In this document: positions 44,271-52,496 of the stretch, in pieces
Layout of the letters: the number at the start of each line of letters is the position of its first letter
Numbering within the stretch: the stretch's first letter is position 1
Assembly (NCBI GenBank): GCA_001314845.1
Contig: LJZQ01000002.1
Span: 62,001 to 126,000, forward strand
Direction of reading: 5' to 3'
DNA length: 64,000 nucleotides
DNA from: Marinobacter excellens HL-55
GTDB taxonomy: Bacteria > Pseudomonadota > Gammaproteobacteria > Pseudomonadales > Oleiphilaceae
Translations under genes and position numbers: made by a program
Notes under the pieces: generated by a model
Seen by the model: only the letters and a program-made list of their open reading frames with translations
What the model was told of the DNA's origin: nothing
Databases searched by the model: none

Positions 44271-44744
44271 TTAATGAAGGTTCTGGTAGTGATCGTCTGC
44301 GAAGAAAGCCGACTGGACTGCCTGGGTGATTCTGCTGGAACTGCCGCTTTTGAGCGCCGATCGCAACAGGTTAACGTAGGTCGCCAGGTCTTTTTGCACC
44401 GATTGGGGCAGCGCCGGCCCTGGCAATGGCTCACTCAATTCACACACCAGTGCCGACGGTGCCGGGGCGCTGAGGCGAACGAATGCATCGCGGGTCAACA
44501 CCGCCTGGTCCAGCGCTTCTTGGCGGATAGTGTCGACATAGCGGAGCAGGCCTTCTTCGGCTAGCCAGAGCAGGGCGCCAAAACAGGCCATGTGTCGGTT
44601 GCTGTGCAGTCCGAACTCGTCGGTCTCGTCCGGGCCGGCAATGTCTTCGACAAACAGATTGATTCGCCTGGGAAAGGCGGAATACAGCTGAATCAGTGCG
44701 ATCGCAGCGTCTTTGTAAAACTCTTCCACGTGGATGTCGGCCAT
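44271..44744 (-). CDS. Conserved protein of unknown function
   Basis: A 157-residue, mostly helical, acidic, soluble protein with no signal peptide or transmembrane segment. I do not recognise a domain. Notable stretches are INLFVEDIAGPDETDEFGLH and NRHMACFGALLWLAEEGLLR. It follows alaA by 11 bp on the same strand and is probably translated from the same message. Homologues seem likely in related genera because the reading frame is clean and the codon use is like its neighbours. Confidence 0.75.
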   Translation of the reverse strand: MADIHVEEFYKDAAIALIQLYSAFPRRINLFVEDIAGPDETDEFGLHSNRHMACFGALLWLAEEGLLRYVDTIRQEALDQAVLTRDAFVRLSAPAPSALVCELSEPLPGPALPQSVQKDLATYVNLLRSALKSGSSSRITQAVQSAFFADDHYQNLH

Positions 44745-44755
44745 GTCAGCTCCGG

Positions 44756-45970
44756 TTACTGGCGGTAATGCTCCAGGAAGTTGCCGAGACGGGTCATGGC
44801 ATCCTCGAGAGTGTCTTTCCTGGGCAAAAACACCACCCGAAGGTGCTGTTTGTCATCGATGTTGAAGGCCGAGCCCTGCACCAGAAGGATTTTTTCCTGC
44901 AGCAACAGATCAAGCACCAGTTTTTCGTCGTTGACCACGGGGAAGTGTTTGGGGTCAAGCCGCGGGAATAGGTATAGAGCGCCCTGGGGTTTTACGCAAC
45001 TGACGCCGGGAATGTCATTGAGCATACGCCAGGCGGTTTCTCGCTGTTCGTACAATCGGCCACCGGGAGCCACCAGGTCGTTAATAGACTGGTAGCCGCC
45101 AAGCGATGTCTGGATGGCCAGTTGCGCTGGCACGTTCGCGCACAATCGCATATTGGAGAGCATTTCAATGCCCTCGATCAGATCCCTGGCCCGATGCTTT
45201 GCGCCACTGATGATCATCCAGCCCGATCGGTAGCCAGCGGCCCGATAATTCTTTGACAGGCCGTTGTAGGTGAAAAACAGCACGTCATCAGCCAATGAGG
45301 CCGTGGAGGTGTGTTGGGTACCGTCATACAGGATCTTGTCGTAGATTTCGTCAGACATAATCATCAGGTTGTGTTGTCTGGCCAGCTCGATCACCTGATG
45401 CAGAAGTTCTTCGGAATAAACCGCCCCGGTGGGGTTGTTGGGGTTGATCAAAACAATCGCACGGGTGCGGCGTGTGATTTTCTTTTTGATATCGTCAATA
45501 TCCGGAAACCAGTTTTGCTGCTCATCGCAGCGATAGTGCACCGGTTTACCACTGGACAGAGTGACGGCAGCTGTCCACAGAGGGTAATCCGGAGCCGGAA
45601 TAAGCACTTCGTCACCGGTATTCAGCATCGCCTGCATCGACATTACAATCAGCTCGCTGACCCCGTTTCCGAGGAAGATGTCATCAATGTCGACCTTGGC
45701 AATACCGCGTTGCTGGCAATAATGCATCACCGCTTTGCGGGCAGAGAACAGCCCCTTGGATTCAACGTAACCCTGGGCCTGATGCATGTTGTAGATGACG
45801 TCTTGCTGGATTTCTTCCGGCACGTCGAGCTCAAACGCAGCCGGGTTGCCAATGTTCAGTTTCAGCACCCGGTGGCCTTCTTCTTCGAGCCTCCGGGCTT
45901 CCCGCAGAACCACGCCACGAATTTCATAACACACGTTGTCGAGCTTGGCGGATTTGAAGTAATTCTGCAT
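44756..45970 (-). CDS. alaA: Alanine-synthesising aminotransferase AlaA
   Basis: A 404-residue PLP aminotransferase (fold type I) that makes alanine from pyruvate and glutamate. The PLP lysine is Lys240 in LSKNYRAAGYRSGW. The NPNNPTGAVYSEELL and SDEIYDKILYDG blocks fit AlaA (YfbQ), as does the N-terminus MQNYFKSAKLDNVCYEIRG. The first ATG is used. It is divergent from the glutathione peroxidase gene, with 252 bp between. Confidence 0.95.
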   Translation of the reverse strand: MQNYFKSAKLDNVCYEIRGVVLREARRLEEEGHRVLKLNIGNPAAFELDVPEEIQQDVIYNMHQAQGYVESKGLFSARKAVMHYCQQRGIAKVDIDDIFLGNGVSELIVMSMQAMLNTGDEVLIPAPDYPLWTAAVTLSSGKPVHYRCDEQQNWFPDIDDIKKKITRRTRAIVLINPNNPTGAVYSEELLHQVIELARQHNLMIMSDEIYDKILYDGTQHTSTASLADDVLFFTYNGLSKNYRAAGYRSGWMIISGAKHRARDLIEGIEMLSNMRLCANVPAQLAIQTSLGGYQSINDLVAPGGRLYEQRETAWRMLNDIPGVSCVKPQGALYLFPRLDPKHFPVVNDEKLVLDLLLQEKILLVQGSAFNIDDKQHLRVVFLPRKDTLEDAMTRLGNFLEHYRQ

Positions 45971-46181
45971 GGGATGCTGGCGTCCTTAACAAACAGTCTG
46001 AAAGAGGTTCCGACAAAACGGAAGCTACCCATTCTAGCGGAGGGAAGGGCGGGGGCAACAGGGGCAATTGTGTGGAATTGTGGCCAAATCCGGATAGTTT
46101 ACGGCGGTTTGTTGAGATCAACTCTGATGTCTGGCCCGATAAGCCGGCAACGTAATGTGGTTTTACAAAATTAAATTGGGC

Positions 46182-46200
46182 ACAATGTAAATTACATTGT
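46182..46200. promoter_or_regulatory. Palindromic operator before the gpx-ohrR operon
   Basis: ACAATGTAA-A-TTACATTGT is a perfect 9-bp dyad, 22 bp before the gpx start. It overlaps a possible -10 (TGTAAA, 46186-46191) whose -35 is TTTACA (46162-46167), so a bound repressor would block the promoter. AT-rich inverted repeats of this size are usual for OhrR/MarR regulators, and ohrR is the second gene of this operon. Autoregulation is an inference. Confidence 0.65.
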
Positions 46201-46222
46201 CAGTAATAACGGGAGTAAGCGC

Positions 46223-46708
46223 ATGTCAGGTGAATCGATTTATGAGTTCAGTGCCCAGGATACCAAGGGCAACGAAACCTCAATGGCGGACTATCAAGGC
46301 AAGGTGTTGCTGATCGTCAACACAGCATCAAAGTGCGGGTTCACGCCCCAGTTTGAGGGCTTGCAGGCGCTCCACGACCAGTTGGGCGAGCAAGGATTTG
46401 AGGTGTTGGGCTTTCCCTGTAATCAGTTTATGAACCAGGATCCTGGCAGCGACGATGCCATCAGTCAGTTTTGCTCACTGAACTACGGAGTCAACTTCCC
46501 GATGTTTGCCAAGATCGAAGTGAACGGTGAGGGCGCGCATCCGTTGTTCCGCTTCCTGAAAAAGGAAGCCAAAGGGTTGATGGGTTCCGAGAAGGTCAAA
46601 TGGAACTTCACCAAGTTTCTGGTTAACCGTGAGGGGCAGGTAGTCCGGCGTTATGCGCCGACGGCGAAACCGGCCGACATCCGCGCCGATATTGAGAAAC
46701 TGCTCTGA
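46223..46708 (+). CDS. Glutathione peroxidase-family thiol peroxidase
   Basis: A 161-residue GPx-fold enzyme. The peroxidatic cysteine is Cys38 in [11 protein letters not shown], with Gln in FTPQFEGLQ, and Trp and Asn in KWNFTKF completing the tetrad. A second cysteine in LGFPCNQF and a third in FCSLNYG could resolve it. These bacterial enzymes reduce organic hydroperoxides, often with thioredoxin. It is followed after 1 bp by a MarR/OhrR regulator gene, a link that suggests peroxide-controlled expression. Confidence 0.94.
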   Translation: MSGESIYEFSAQDTKGNETSMADYQGKVLLIVNTASKCGFTPQFEGLQALHDQLGEQGFEVLGFPCNQFMNQDPGSDDAISQFCSLNYGVNFPMFAKIEVNGEGAHPLFRFLKKEAKGLMGSEKVKWNFTKFLVNREGQVVRRYAPTAKPADIRADIEKLL

Positions 46709-46709
46709 G

Positions 46710-47174
46710 ATGGCACAGAAAGATCCAGTACTGGCGCTCGATAACCAGATCTGTTTTGCGCTCTATGCACTGAATCGGGCGGTCACCGCCCGATATCGTC
46801 CCTTGCTTGCTGAACTGGAGCTAACCTACCCGCAGTATCTGGTTATGCTGGTACTGTGGGAGCAAGGTGCTGGCGCCGAGTCGGCGCGCGTCTCGGATGT
46901 CGGCGCCCGGTTGCGGCTGGATAGTGGCACCCTGACACCGCTTTTGAAGAGGCTCGAAGAGCGGGGGCTGCTGCTCCGGCAACGGCAGGCCGACGATGAG
47001 AGAGTGGTGCGCCTGTTACCGACCGAGGCCGGTTGGCAGCTGCAGGAGAAAGCCCGTCAGGTACCGGCGCGCCTGATGTGTGGCCTGGATGTGGAGCCCC
47101 AGAGACTGATGGCTCTGCAACAGGAACTCAGGAGTCTGTTGGCAGTTCTGGAGGGTTCGGCGCCCAGCGATTAA
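46710..47174 (+). CDS. Organic-hydroperoxide-sensing MarR regulator, OhrR-like
   Basis: A 154-residue MarR-family regulator with a winged helix (VSDVGARLRLDSGTLTPLLKRLEERG). The N-terminal Cys15 in DNQICFALYALNRA is the sensing cysteine position of OhrR, and its oxidation releases DNA. Tyrosines that assist the switch lie in the same helix region. Start ATG 46710 is 1 bp after the gpx stop; an earlier in-frame ATG overlaps gpx. Its 3' end overlaps the histidine kinase gene by 47 bp on the other strand. Confidence 0.92.
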   Translation: MAQKDPVLALDNQICFALYALNRAVTARYRPLLAELELTYPQYLVMLVLWEQGAGAESARVSDVGARLRLDSGTLTPLLKRLEERGLLLRQRQADDERVVRLLPTEAGWQLQEKARQVPARLMCGLDVEPQRLMALQQELRSLLAVLEGSAPSD

Positions 47175-49473
47175 TGACCGCTTTGAGCTCTTCGCGTTTA
47201 TAGGGCTTGGTGATGTAATCGTTCATGCCTGAGGCAAGGCATTCTTCCCGGTCCCCCTGCATGACGTTGGCGGTCACAGCAATGATCGGGATTTCTTGCC
47301 ATTTCGGGTTCTTTCGTATCGCACGGGTAGCCTCATAGCCGTCCATGACCGGCATCTGGCAGTCCATGAGAATCAGATCGTAATGGCGCTTGCGCAGCGC
47401 CTCTACTGCCCGCAAACCGTTCTCCGCATGGTCGACCTGGTGGCCCAGCTTTTTCAGCAGGCTGCTGGCAACCAACTGATTGACCTGGTTGTCTTCAACC
47501 AGCAAGAGTGCCAGCGACGGCGTGTGCTCGCCGGTTTGTTCAATTTCCCCCGGTAATGTTCTGTCCTGATCAGTGAGCAATCCTGCCGCCGAACACAGGC
47601 ACTTGTACAAGTCTGTCCGTCTGAGTGGCAACGGTAGCACATATTGTCCCGGCAACTTGCTGCTGACCGTTGCTGTGGCATCGGCCAGTACCACCCCTTG
47701 CCCGCCCCAGCCATCGGCAAATGCTCTGGACTCAGTGTCGCCCGGCTCAGCGGCCATCAGTAGAATACCCTTGGGGTGACGGCTGGCACTGCGCACAGGA
47801 ATTGCCCAGGCCCGGAGCTGAGATTCCAGTGCCAGGCGGTGGGGATGTGCCGGTGGGATAGCCATGGCGACACCGGCTTCGCGCAGCTTTGAGACTGTCT
47901 CTGCCGGCAGTGTCGGATTGGCTGGCTCGTTAATCGGGAGGGGTAGGGTAACCGTGAAGTGCGTACCAGAGCCTTCGCTTGAATCGACCAGAATCTGACC
48001 GTGCATGCGCTCTACCAACTGACGGCAGAGCGTCAGGCCCAGGCCGGTGCCACCATAAAGCCGCGTCGTGTCAGAGTCGGCCTGTGAGAATGGCGAAAAT
48101 ATTCTGTGTAGCCCGTCCTGAGACATGCCGATGCCGGTGTCAATGATCTCCAGGCGCAGGCTGCCTCCGGAATAGGAGGTGCGCACTCGAACGCTGCCAT
48201 CATCGGTAAATTTGATGGCATTACTGAGAAGGTTGTTCAGTATTTGCCGAGTTCGTGTCGGATCGCCCGTGAACTGCTCGGGTAACATCGGATCGGTTTC
48301 GTTGACCAGGTGGATGTGTTTACGGCGAGCTTGCTGGGCATGCAGCGTGGCGCACTCTTCTACCAGGTTGCGCATGCTGAACGGAATATTTTCCAGGCTC
48401 AGCTTGCCGGCTTCCACCTTGGAGATATCAAGAATGTCGTTGAGCAGCCCGAGCAGGCTCTCGCCAGCATTCAGGGCAATTTCCAGTTGACTGCGTTGGC
48501 CGGCGTCTCGCTCGCTTTCGAGTGCCAGGCCCAGCATGCCGAGCACGCCATTCAAGGGTGTGCGGATTTCATGACTCATACTGGCCAGGAAGTTAGCCCT
48601 GGCCCGGGCGCGACGCACAGCATCTTCTTTGGCCCGAACCAGGGCCCGATTTCCTCGCTGCAAGGCTTCGTTTTTTTCAGAGATTTCCCGAGTCCGGTCT
48701 TCCACTTCCTGTTCCAGTTGGCTGGAATAGTTTTTCATGGCGCTTTCAGCGGCTCTCAGCTGTGCCACGCTGCCTTCCATGTTTTCCAGGTGCTGATTGA
48801 TAATGCCGACCATGGTGCCGATCTCATCAAAACGATGATTGGGCGGCACTGGCAGGCGCACTTTTTCCGGAGTGCTGGCTCTGACTTTGCCAAGGGCTTC
48901 AATTACATTGAGCATGGGGCGGGTCAGAACAAAATAGAAAATGCCCAGCAGAACTGCAGATAACACCAGACTTTTGAGTAGACCGATCAAAAGGGTGTTG
49001 GCGGCACGCTGAATAAACTGCCAACCGTAATGCCAGGTATCGATGGTGACCACAAGCTGGCCGAGCGGCAGGTCCTGAAGTTGTGGTACACGGAGTTCCG
49101 AGTTGAATACCCGGCTGGTGCCAAACAACAGGTCGCTGGTCCAGCGATAGGGGGAGACCGGGCTGCTCTCGCTTGCGGCCGACATGGTTTGACCGTCGCT
49201 GTCCAGGATTCTGGCATCGATGGTTGCCGGATGGCGTAGCAGGCCATCCAGCAACTCCTCGGCGAGCCGAACATCAATGTTGTAAGCGATCTGGGACGCA
49301 GGGCTGTTGCTGATTTCGATCAGCGCCTGGATGTCCTGCTCCATGGCGTCTCGGGCGTAAAAATAGTCGAGGGTAATCTGGATCAGATTCAGGACCAGGC
49401 CAAGCACCATCGCTACCAGCACGGTATCGCGAGTCAGGCGGTAGGACAGTCTTCTCTGAAAGCTCTTAAGCAC
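47128..49473 (-). CDS. Hybrid sensor histidine kinase
   Basis: A 781-residue membrane kinase. Transmembrane helix 1 (about 17-39), a periplasmic sensor (about 40-160), helix 2 (about 165-190), a HAMP region, a coiled coil, then the dimerisation domain with the phospho-acceptor His301 in SMSHEIRTPLNG follow. The ATPase domain has NAIKF, DTGIGM and GGTGLGL. A receiver domain at the C-terminus has the phospho-acceptor Asp704 in LMDCQMP and a KPYKREEL lysine. A stretch between ATPase and receiver (about 540-640) looks like a degenerate receiver. No response regulator gene is adjacent, and no Hpt domain is present. Confidence 0.9.
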   Translation of the reverse strand: MLKSFQRRLSYRLTRDTVLVAMVLGLVLNLIQITLDYFYARDAMEQDIQALIEISNSPASQIAYNIDVRLAEELLDGLLRHPATIDARILDSDGQTMSAASESSPVSPYRWTSDLLFGTSRVFNSELRVPQLQDLPLGQLVVTIDTWHYGWQFIQRAANTLLIGLLKSLVLSAVLLGIFYFVLTRPMLNVIEALGKVRASTPEKVRLPVPPNHRFDEIGTMVGIINQHLENMEGSVAQLRAAESAMKNYSSQLEQEVEDRTREISEKNEALQRGNRALVRAKEDAVRRARARANFLASMSHEIRTPLNGVLGMLGLALESERDAGQRSQLEIALNAGESLLGLLNDILDISKVEAGKLSLENIPFSMRNLVEECATLHAQQARRKHIHLVNETDPMLPEQFTGDPTRTRQILNNLLSNAIKFTDDGSVRVRTSYSGGSLRLEIIDTGIGMSQDGLHRIFSPFSQADSDTTRLYGGTGLGLTLCRQLVERMHGQILVDSSEGSGTHFTVTLPLPINEPANPTLPAETVSKLREAGVAMAIPPAHPHRLALESQLRAWAIPVRSASRHPKGILLMAAEPGDTESRAFADGWGGQGVVLADATATVSSKLPGQYVLPLPLRRTDLYKCLCSAAGLLTDQDRTLPGEIEQTGEHTPSLALLLVEDNQVNQLVASSLLKKLGHQVDHAENGLRAVEALRKRHYDLILMDCQMPVMDGYEATRAIRKNPKWQEIPIIAVTANVMQGDREECLASGMNDYITKPYKREELKAVINRWAPNPPELPTDS

Positions 49474-49520
49474 GGTCGGCGATCATCCCTGTGACTGGTT
49501 ATTGAATAAGGGTGTAAGCC

Positions 49521-50291
49521 TTAATCGTCGTAATCAGCCTTTTTCTTCCAGGAGCCATCATCCTGAAGGAAGTTGTCCCACTCCCGATCCAGATTGCCAT
49601 GGCCTTCGATATCCGTATTGCCGTCAACAATGCTGGCCTCGAGCTCTTTGATGCGAGTCCGGAAGCTTTTCACCGCTTTCATGGCCAGCGGGTTGTCTTT
49701 CGATTTGCCCAGCTCTGTGCTGGCCAGGTGGTAAGCGTGGATCGCTTTGCGAATCTGGTTCTGTCGAATGTGGTCTCTGGCCTGAAAGACATGCAGGTCA
49801 GCATGGGTTTTGTGGACCAGAAACAGCACATGTTTGAGGTTCTTTTTGGCAGTGGCTGTATCGATTCGTCCAGACTTGTGCATGGTCTCGATCATCTTGA
49901 ACAGGTGCTGCAGAAGTTCTTTGATGTAGGTGGCTTTTTCGGGCGAGTCGATTTTGACCGCAGGGCGGGAGTCGGTACTGTCCGTGACCTGTTTTTTGGT
50001 TTTCTTTACTGACTCCAGCCAGGCACTGACGGGCTGCCCGGATTTCAGCATGATGAGTTCGTTACAGGCATCCTCCATGCGCTTGAGCAGCAACAGCTTA
50101 AGGTCGGGGGTGAGATACTGCCCTGGAATCTCCGAAAGCAGACGATAGGCCCGGTTGTATAGGTCTTCCTGGGCAGTCATTTTGCGAACCCGTTCAATCC
50201 GGGCCTTTTCACGCATCTGACTGATAACAACAATAATCAGTGAAACGGTGACGATTGCCGCGAGCAGCAGCACAATGGTGGTTGGGTCCAT
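49521..50291 (-). CDS. Membrane-anchored protein of unknown function
   Basis: A 256-residue protein. One transmembrane helix (about 5-25) at the N-terminus is followed by a highly charged, helical cytoplasmic part, with probable coiled-coil stretches. It ends in acidic motifs (REWDNFLQDDGSWKKKADYDD). No enzyme motif is seen. The gene is between the kinase gene and the LysR gene, divergent from the latter. The ATG at 50291 follows no strong ribosome site. Confidence 0.78.
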   Translation of the reverse strand: MDPTTIVLLLAAIVTVSLIIVVISQMREKARIERVRKMTAQEDLYNRAYRLLSEIPGQYLTPDLKLLLLKRMEDACNELIMLKSGQPVSAWLESVKKTKKQVTDSTDSRPAVKIDSPEKATYIKELLQHLFKMIETMHKSGRIDTATAKKNLKHVLFLVHKTHADLHVFQARDHIRQNQIRKAIHAYHLASTELGKSKDNPLAMKAVKSFRTRIKELEASIVDGNTDIEGHGNLDREWDNFLQDDGSWKKKADYDD

Positions 50292-50434
50292 GGTGTCAGT
50301 ATTGGCTCCGGAATTCAGTGAGCGGGCGGCAGGGCCGGCCTGTGTCGGTTCTTGATGTTATTGGGTAACGCCCTGAAAGCCTAGCAGAATTCTTGGTATT
50401 CGTCCGTTTCGACTTGTAAGTTCGACTAAAGTCC

Positions 50435-50449
50435 ATTCATTTTATGAAT
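50435..50449. promoter_or_regulatory. LysR-type binding site candidate
   Basis: ATTCAT-TTT-ATGAAT is a perfect 15-bp palindrome with the T-N11-A pattern of LysR-type regulators. It lies 79 bp before the lysR ATG and 143 bp from the divergent unknown gene, fitting an autoregulatory site. Direct evidence is absent. Confidence 0.5.
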
Positions 50450-50528
50450 TATCGGTTTGCTGTATATTGCGGCAGTGAATGCATGGGGCTGCAAACGTTG
50501 GCCATCCTACTATTTTACGGAGCGCCGA

Positions 50529-51539
50529 ATGGATATTTCCCGGGTCGATCTCAACTTGCTGGTGTATCTCGATGTCTTGTTGCGCGAGCGGAACGTCACC
50601 AAAGCGGCCAACCATCTTGGTATCACTCAACCCGCCATGAGTAATGGCTTGAGGCGTTTGCGGGATCTGTTCGGTGATCCCTTGCTGGTGCGCACCAGCG
50701 AGGGCATGACGGCCACCGAGAGGGCCCGGGAACTGCAGCCGCTGGTGCGCAGCATTCTTGCTGATATTGAGCAGGCGGTGCAGGAGAAAACGCCGTTTGC
50801 GGCGCAGGAAAGCCAAAGGGTATTTCGGATAATGGCCAGTGATTACGCCGAGTCTTGCCTGATGCCGCGGGTTCTGCGGCGTATTCGCCAGGAGGCACCG
50901 CACGTCACTCTGGACGTACTGACGCCCAGTGACGTCAGTTTTCTGGATGTGGAGCAGGGCAGGCTCGACATGGCGATCAATCGATTCGACAAGATACCCC
51001 AGTCCTTCCATCAGAAAACCCTGTGGACCGAGTATTTTGCCTGCCTGATGAACGCCCGTAACCCCGTCCTGAAAGAGCCGTTTACCCTCGACACCTATCT
51101 GGACGCCAGTCATATCTGGGTCAGTAAAACTGGTTTTGGCGTCGGAGTGGGCGTTAACCCGAAGGACGTACAGCGACTGGGCTGGGTGGATGAAGCGTTG
51201 GGGCGGATGGGCCGTAAACGGCAGATTTCAGTGTTTACCCGGCATTATCAGGTGGCCATGTTGCTGGCGGAACAGCACGATTTGATCGCTACCTTGCCGT
51301 CACGGGCGGCCTGGCTCCAGAAAGACAACGTCAACCTGGTGGTGAAAGTGCCACCGTTCGAAATTCCACCGTTTGAGCTGAAGATGGCCTGGAGCCCGCT
51401 GTTGCAGCACAACTCGGATCATCAGTGGCTGAGAAAGCTGATAGCCGAGGTGGCCGAGGAAGTTGACGAGGAATTTGCGCCTTTCGGGACCCAGTTTGAG
51501 TCACCTCAGGTGGCACAGAGCCAGCACTCAGATCGGTAA
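50529..51539 (+). CDS. LysR family transcriptional regulator
   Basis: A 336-residue LTTR. The N-terminal helix-turn-helix is clear (RNVTKAANHLGITQPAMSNGLRRLRDLFGDPLLVRTSEGM), and a coinducer-binding domain follows (about 90-300). The recognition sequence PAMSNGL resembles the NodD/LinR-like subgroup. The C-terminal tail (about 310-336) is acidic and longer than usual. The ATG at 50529 has GGAG six bases ahead and gives the family start. The 3' end overlaps the GNAT gene by 12 bp on the other strand. Its target genes are not known. Confidence 0.91.
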   Translation: MDISRVDLNLLVYLDVLLRERNVTKAANHLGITQPAMSNGLRRLRDLFGDPLLVRTSEGMTATERARELQPLVRSILADIEQAVQEKTPFAAQESQRVFRIMASDYAESCLMPRVLRRIRQEAPHVTLDVLTPSDVSFLDVEQGRLDMAINRFDKIPQSFHQKTLWTEYFACLMNARNPVLKEPFTLDTYLDASHIWVSKTGFGVGVGVNPKDVQRLGWVDEALGRMGRKRQISVFTRHYQVAMLLAEQHDLIATLPSRAAWLQKDNVNLVVKVPPFEIPPFELKMAWSPLLQHNSDHQWLRKLIAEVAEEVDEEFAPFGTQFESPQVAQSQHSDR

Positions 51540-52493
51540 CTCGCGCAGCTCGAGTGATGGCCGGGCGGCATCCCACATGCGCTGAAAGGCTTCTGCCTTG
51601 AGCTTCACCCGTCCGCTGGCGGCAAAATTGGCGAAGCCTTCGGGCTTGTTGAAATCGTGTCGGTACAGGATGCCTTCGCGGTCTGCCAGCAAATACGGTT
51701 GATCTTCAACAGGGTAATCCTGGTTGACCAGTCTTAGCTCGATACGGCTAGTCAGTCGCCGCATCAGCTCTACCAGCTGGTGGCGCCTTTGCACCAGCGG
51801 CTTGTCATCGTGAATCAACAGCCGGACGTCACTTAAACGGTGCCTTCGGGCAACCGCTGAAATCAGCTCGCGGAGTTGGTGACGATCGTAAAGGTCGTGA
51901 TCAAGAAACCGATCATACAGCCACAGGCGCTGGCCTGCCTGGCCGATCAGTGAGTCCATCAGTCCCAGCAGGATGTCATCGTCATCAAACAGCCAGCTTT
52001 CGGTATCTGACCCAAGAATGAGCGGTTGTGAACGCTCGGCGGGTGCTTGATGTGCCAGTGCTGGTGCCAGGCAGCGCATGTCGAGGTGGGGAATGCCCGC
52101 ATCGTCATAGGGTGCAGAACAAATATGAAAGCCGAAACGCTGATAGAACCCGGTAGCGTGTTGCTGGGCAGACAGCCGTAGCTCCTGAAAGCGCCCGGCA
52201 GATTCGGCTATCAGGTGGCGCAACAGGGCGTCACCGATACCTTTACCCCGGTGCTCTGGAAGCACCGCCATTCGACCGATATAGCCGGTTTCTTCCAGGG
52301 TTGAGAACAGCCGCGCCGTGGCAACGGGTTGATTGTTGCGGTCGACCGCCAGGTAGTGATCTGCAATCTCGTCAGTGTCATCCCACTCCAGTGCCGGCGG
52401 TACCCGCTGCTCATCGATGAACACCCGTTGGCGGATGTCGCGAATTGAGTCGGGTGCCAGTTGCCAGCTGTATTTGCGGAATCTTGGTTTCAT
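51528..52493 (-). CDS. GNAT acetyltransferase fused to a C-terminal PLD-like region
   Basis: A 321-residue two-part protein. The first half (about 1-145) is a GNAT domain of the ElaA/YjdJ kind: IGRMAVLPEHRGKGIGDALLRHL binds acetyl-CoA. The second half (about 155-321) is a distinct region (DUF7931-like) with LWLYDRFLDHDLYDRHQLRELI; it lacks the HxK motif of active phospholipase D-like enzymes. The substrate is not known. It starts 3 bp after roxA stop and ends the purB-mnmA run. Confidence 0.82.
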   Translation of the reverse strand: MKPRFRKYSWQLAPDSIRDIRQRVFIDEQRVPPALEWDDTDEIADHYLAVDRNNQPVATARLFSTLEETGYIGRMAVLPEHRGKGIGDALLRHLIAESAGRFQELRLSAQQHATGFYQRFGFHICSAPYDDAGIPHLDMRCLAPALAHQAPAERSQPLILGSDTESWLFDDDDILLGLMDSLIGQAGQRLWLYDRFLDHDLYDRHQLRELISAVARRHRLSDVRLLIHDDKPLVQRRHQLVELMRRLTSRIELRLVNQDYPVEDQPYLLADREGILYRHDFNKPEGFANFAASGRVKLKAEAFQRMWDAARPSLELRELPI

Positions 52494-52496
52494 GGG

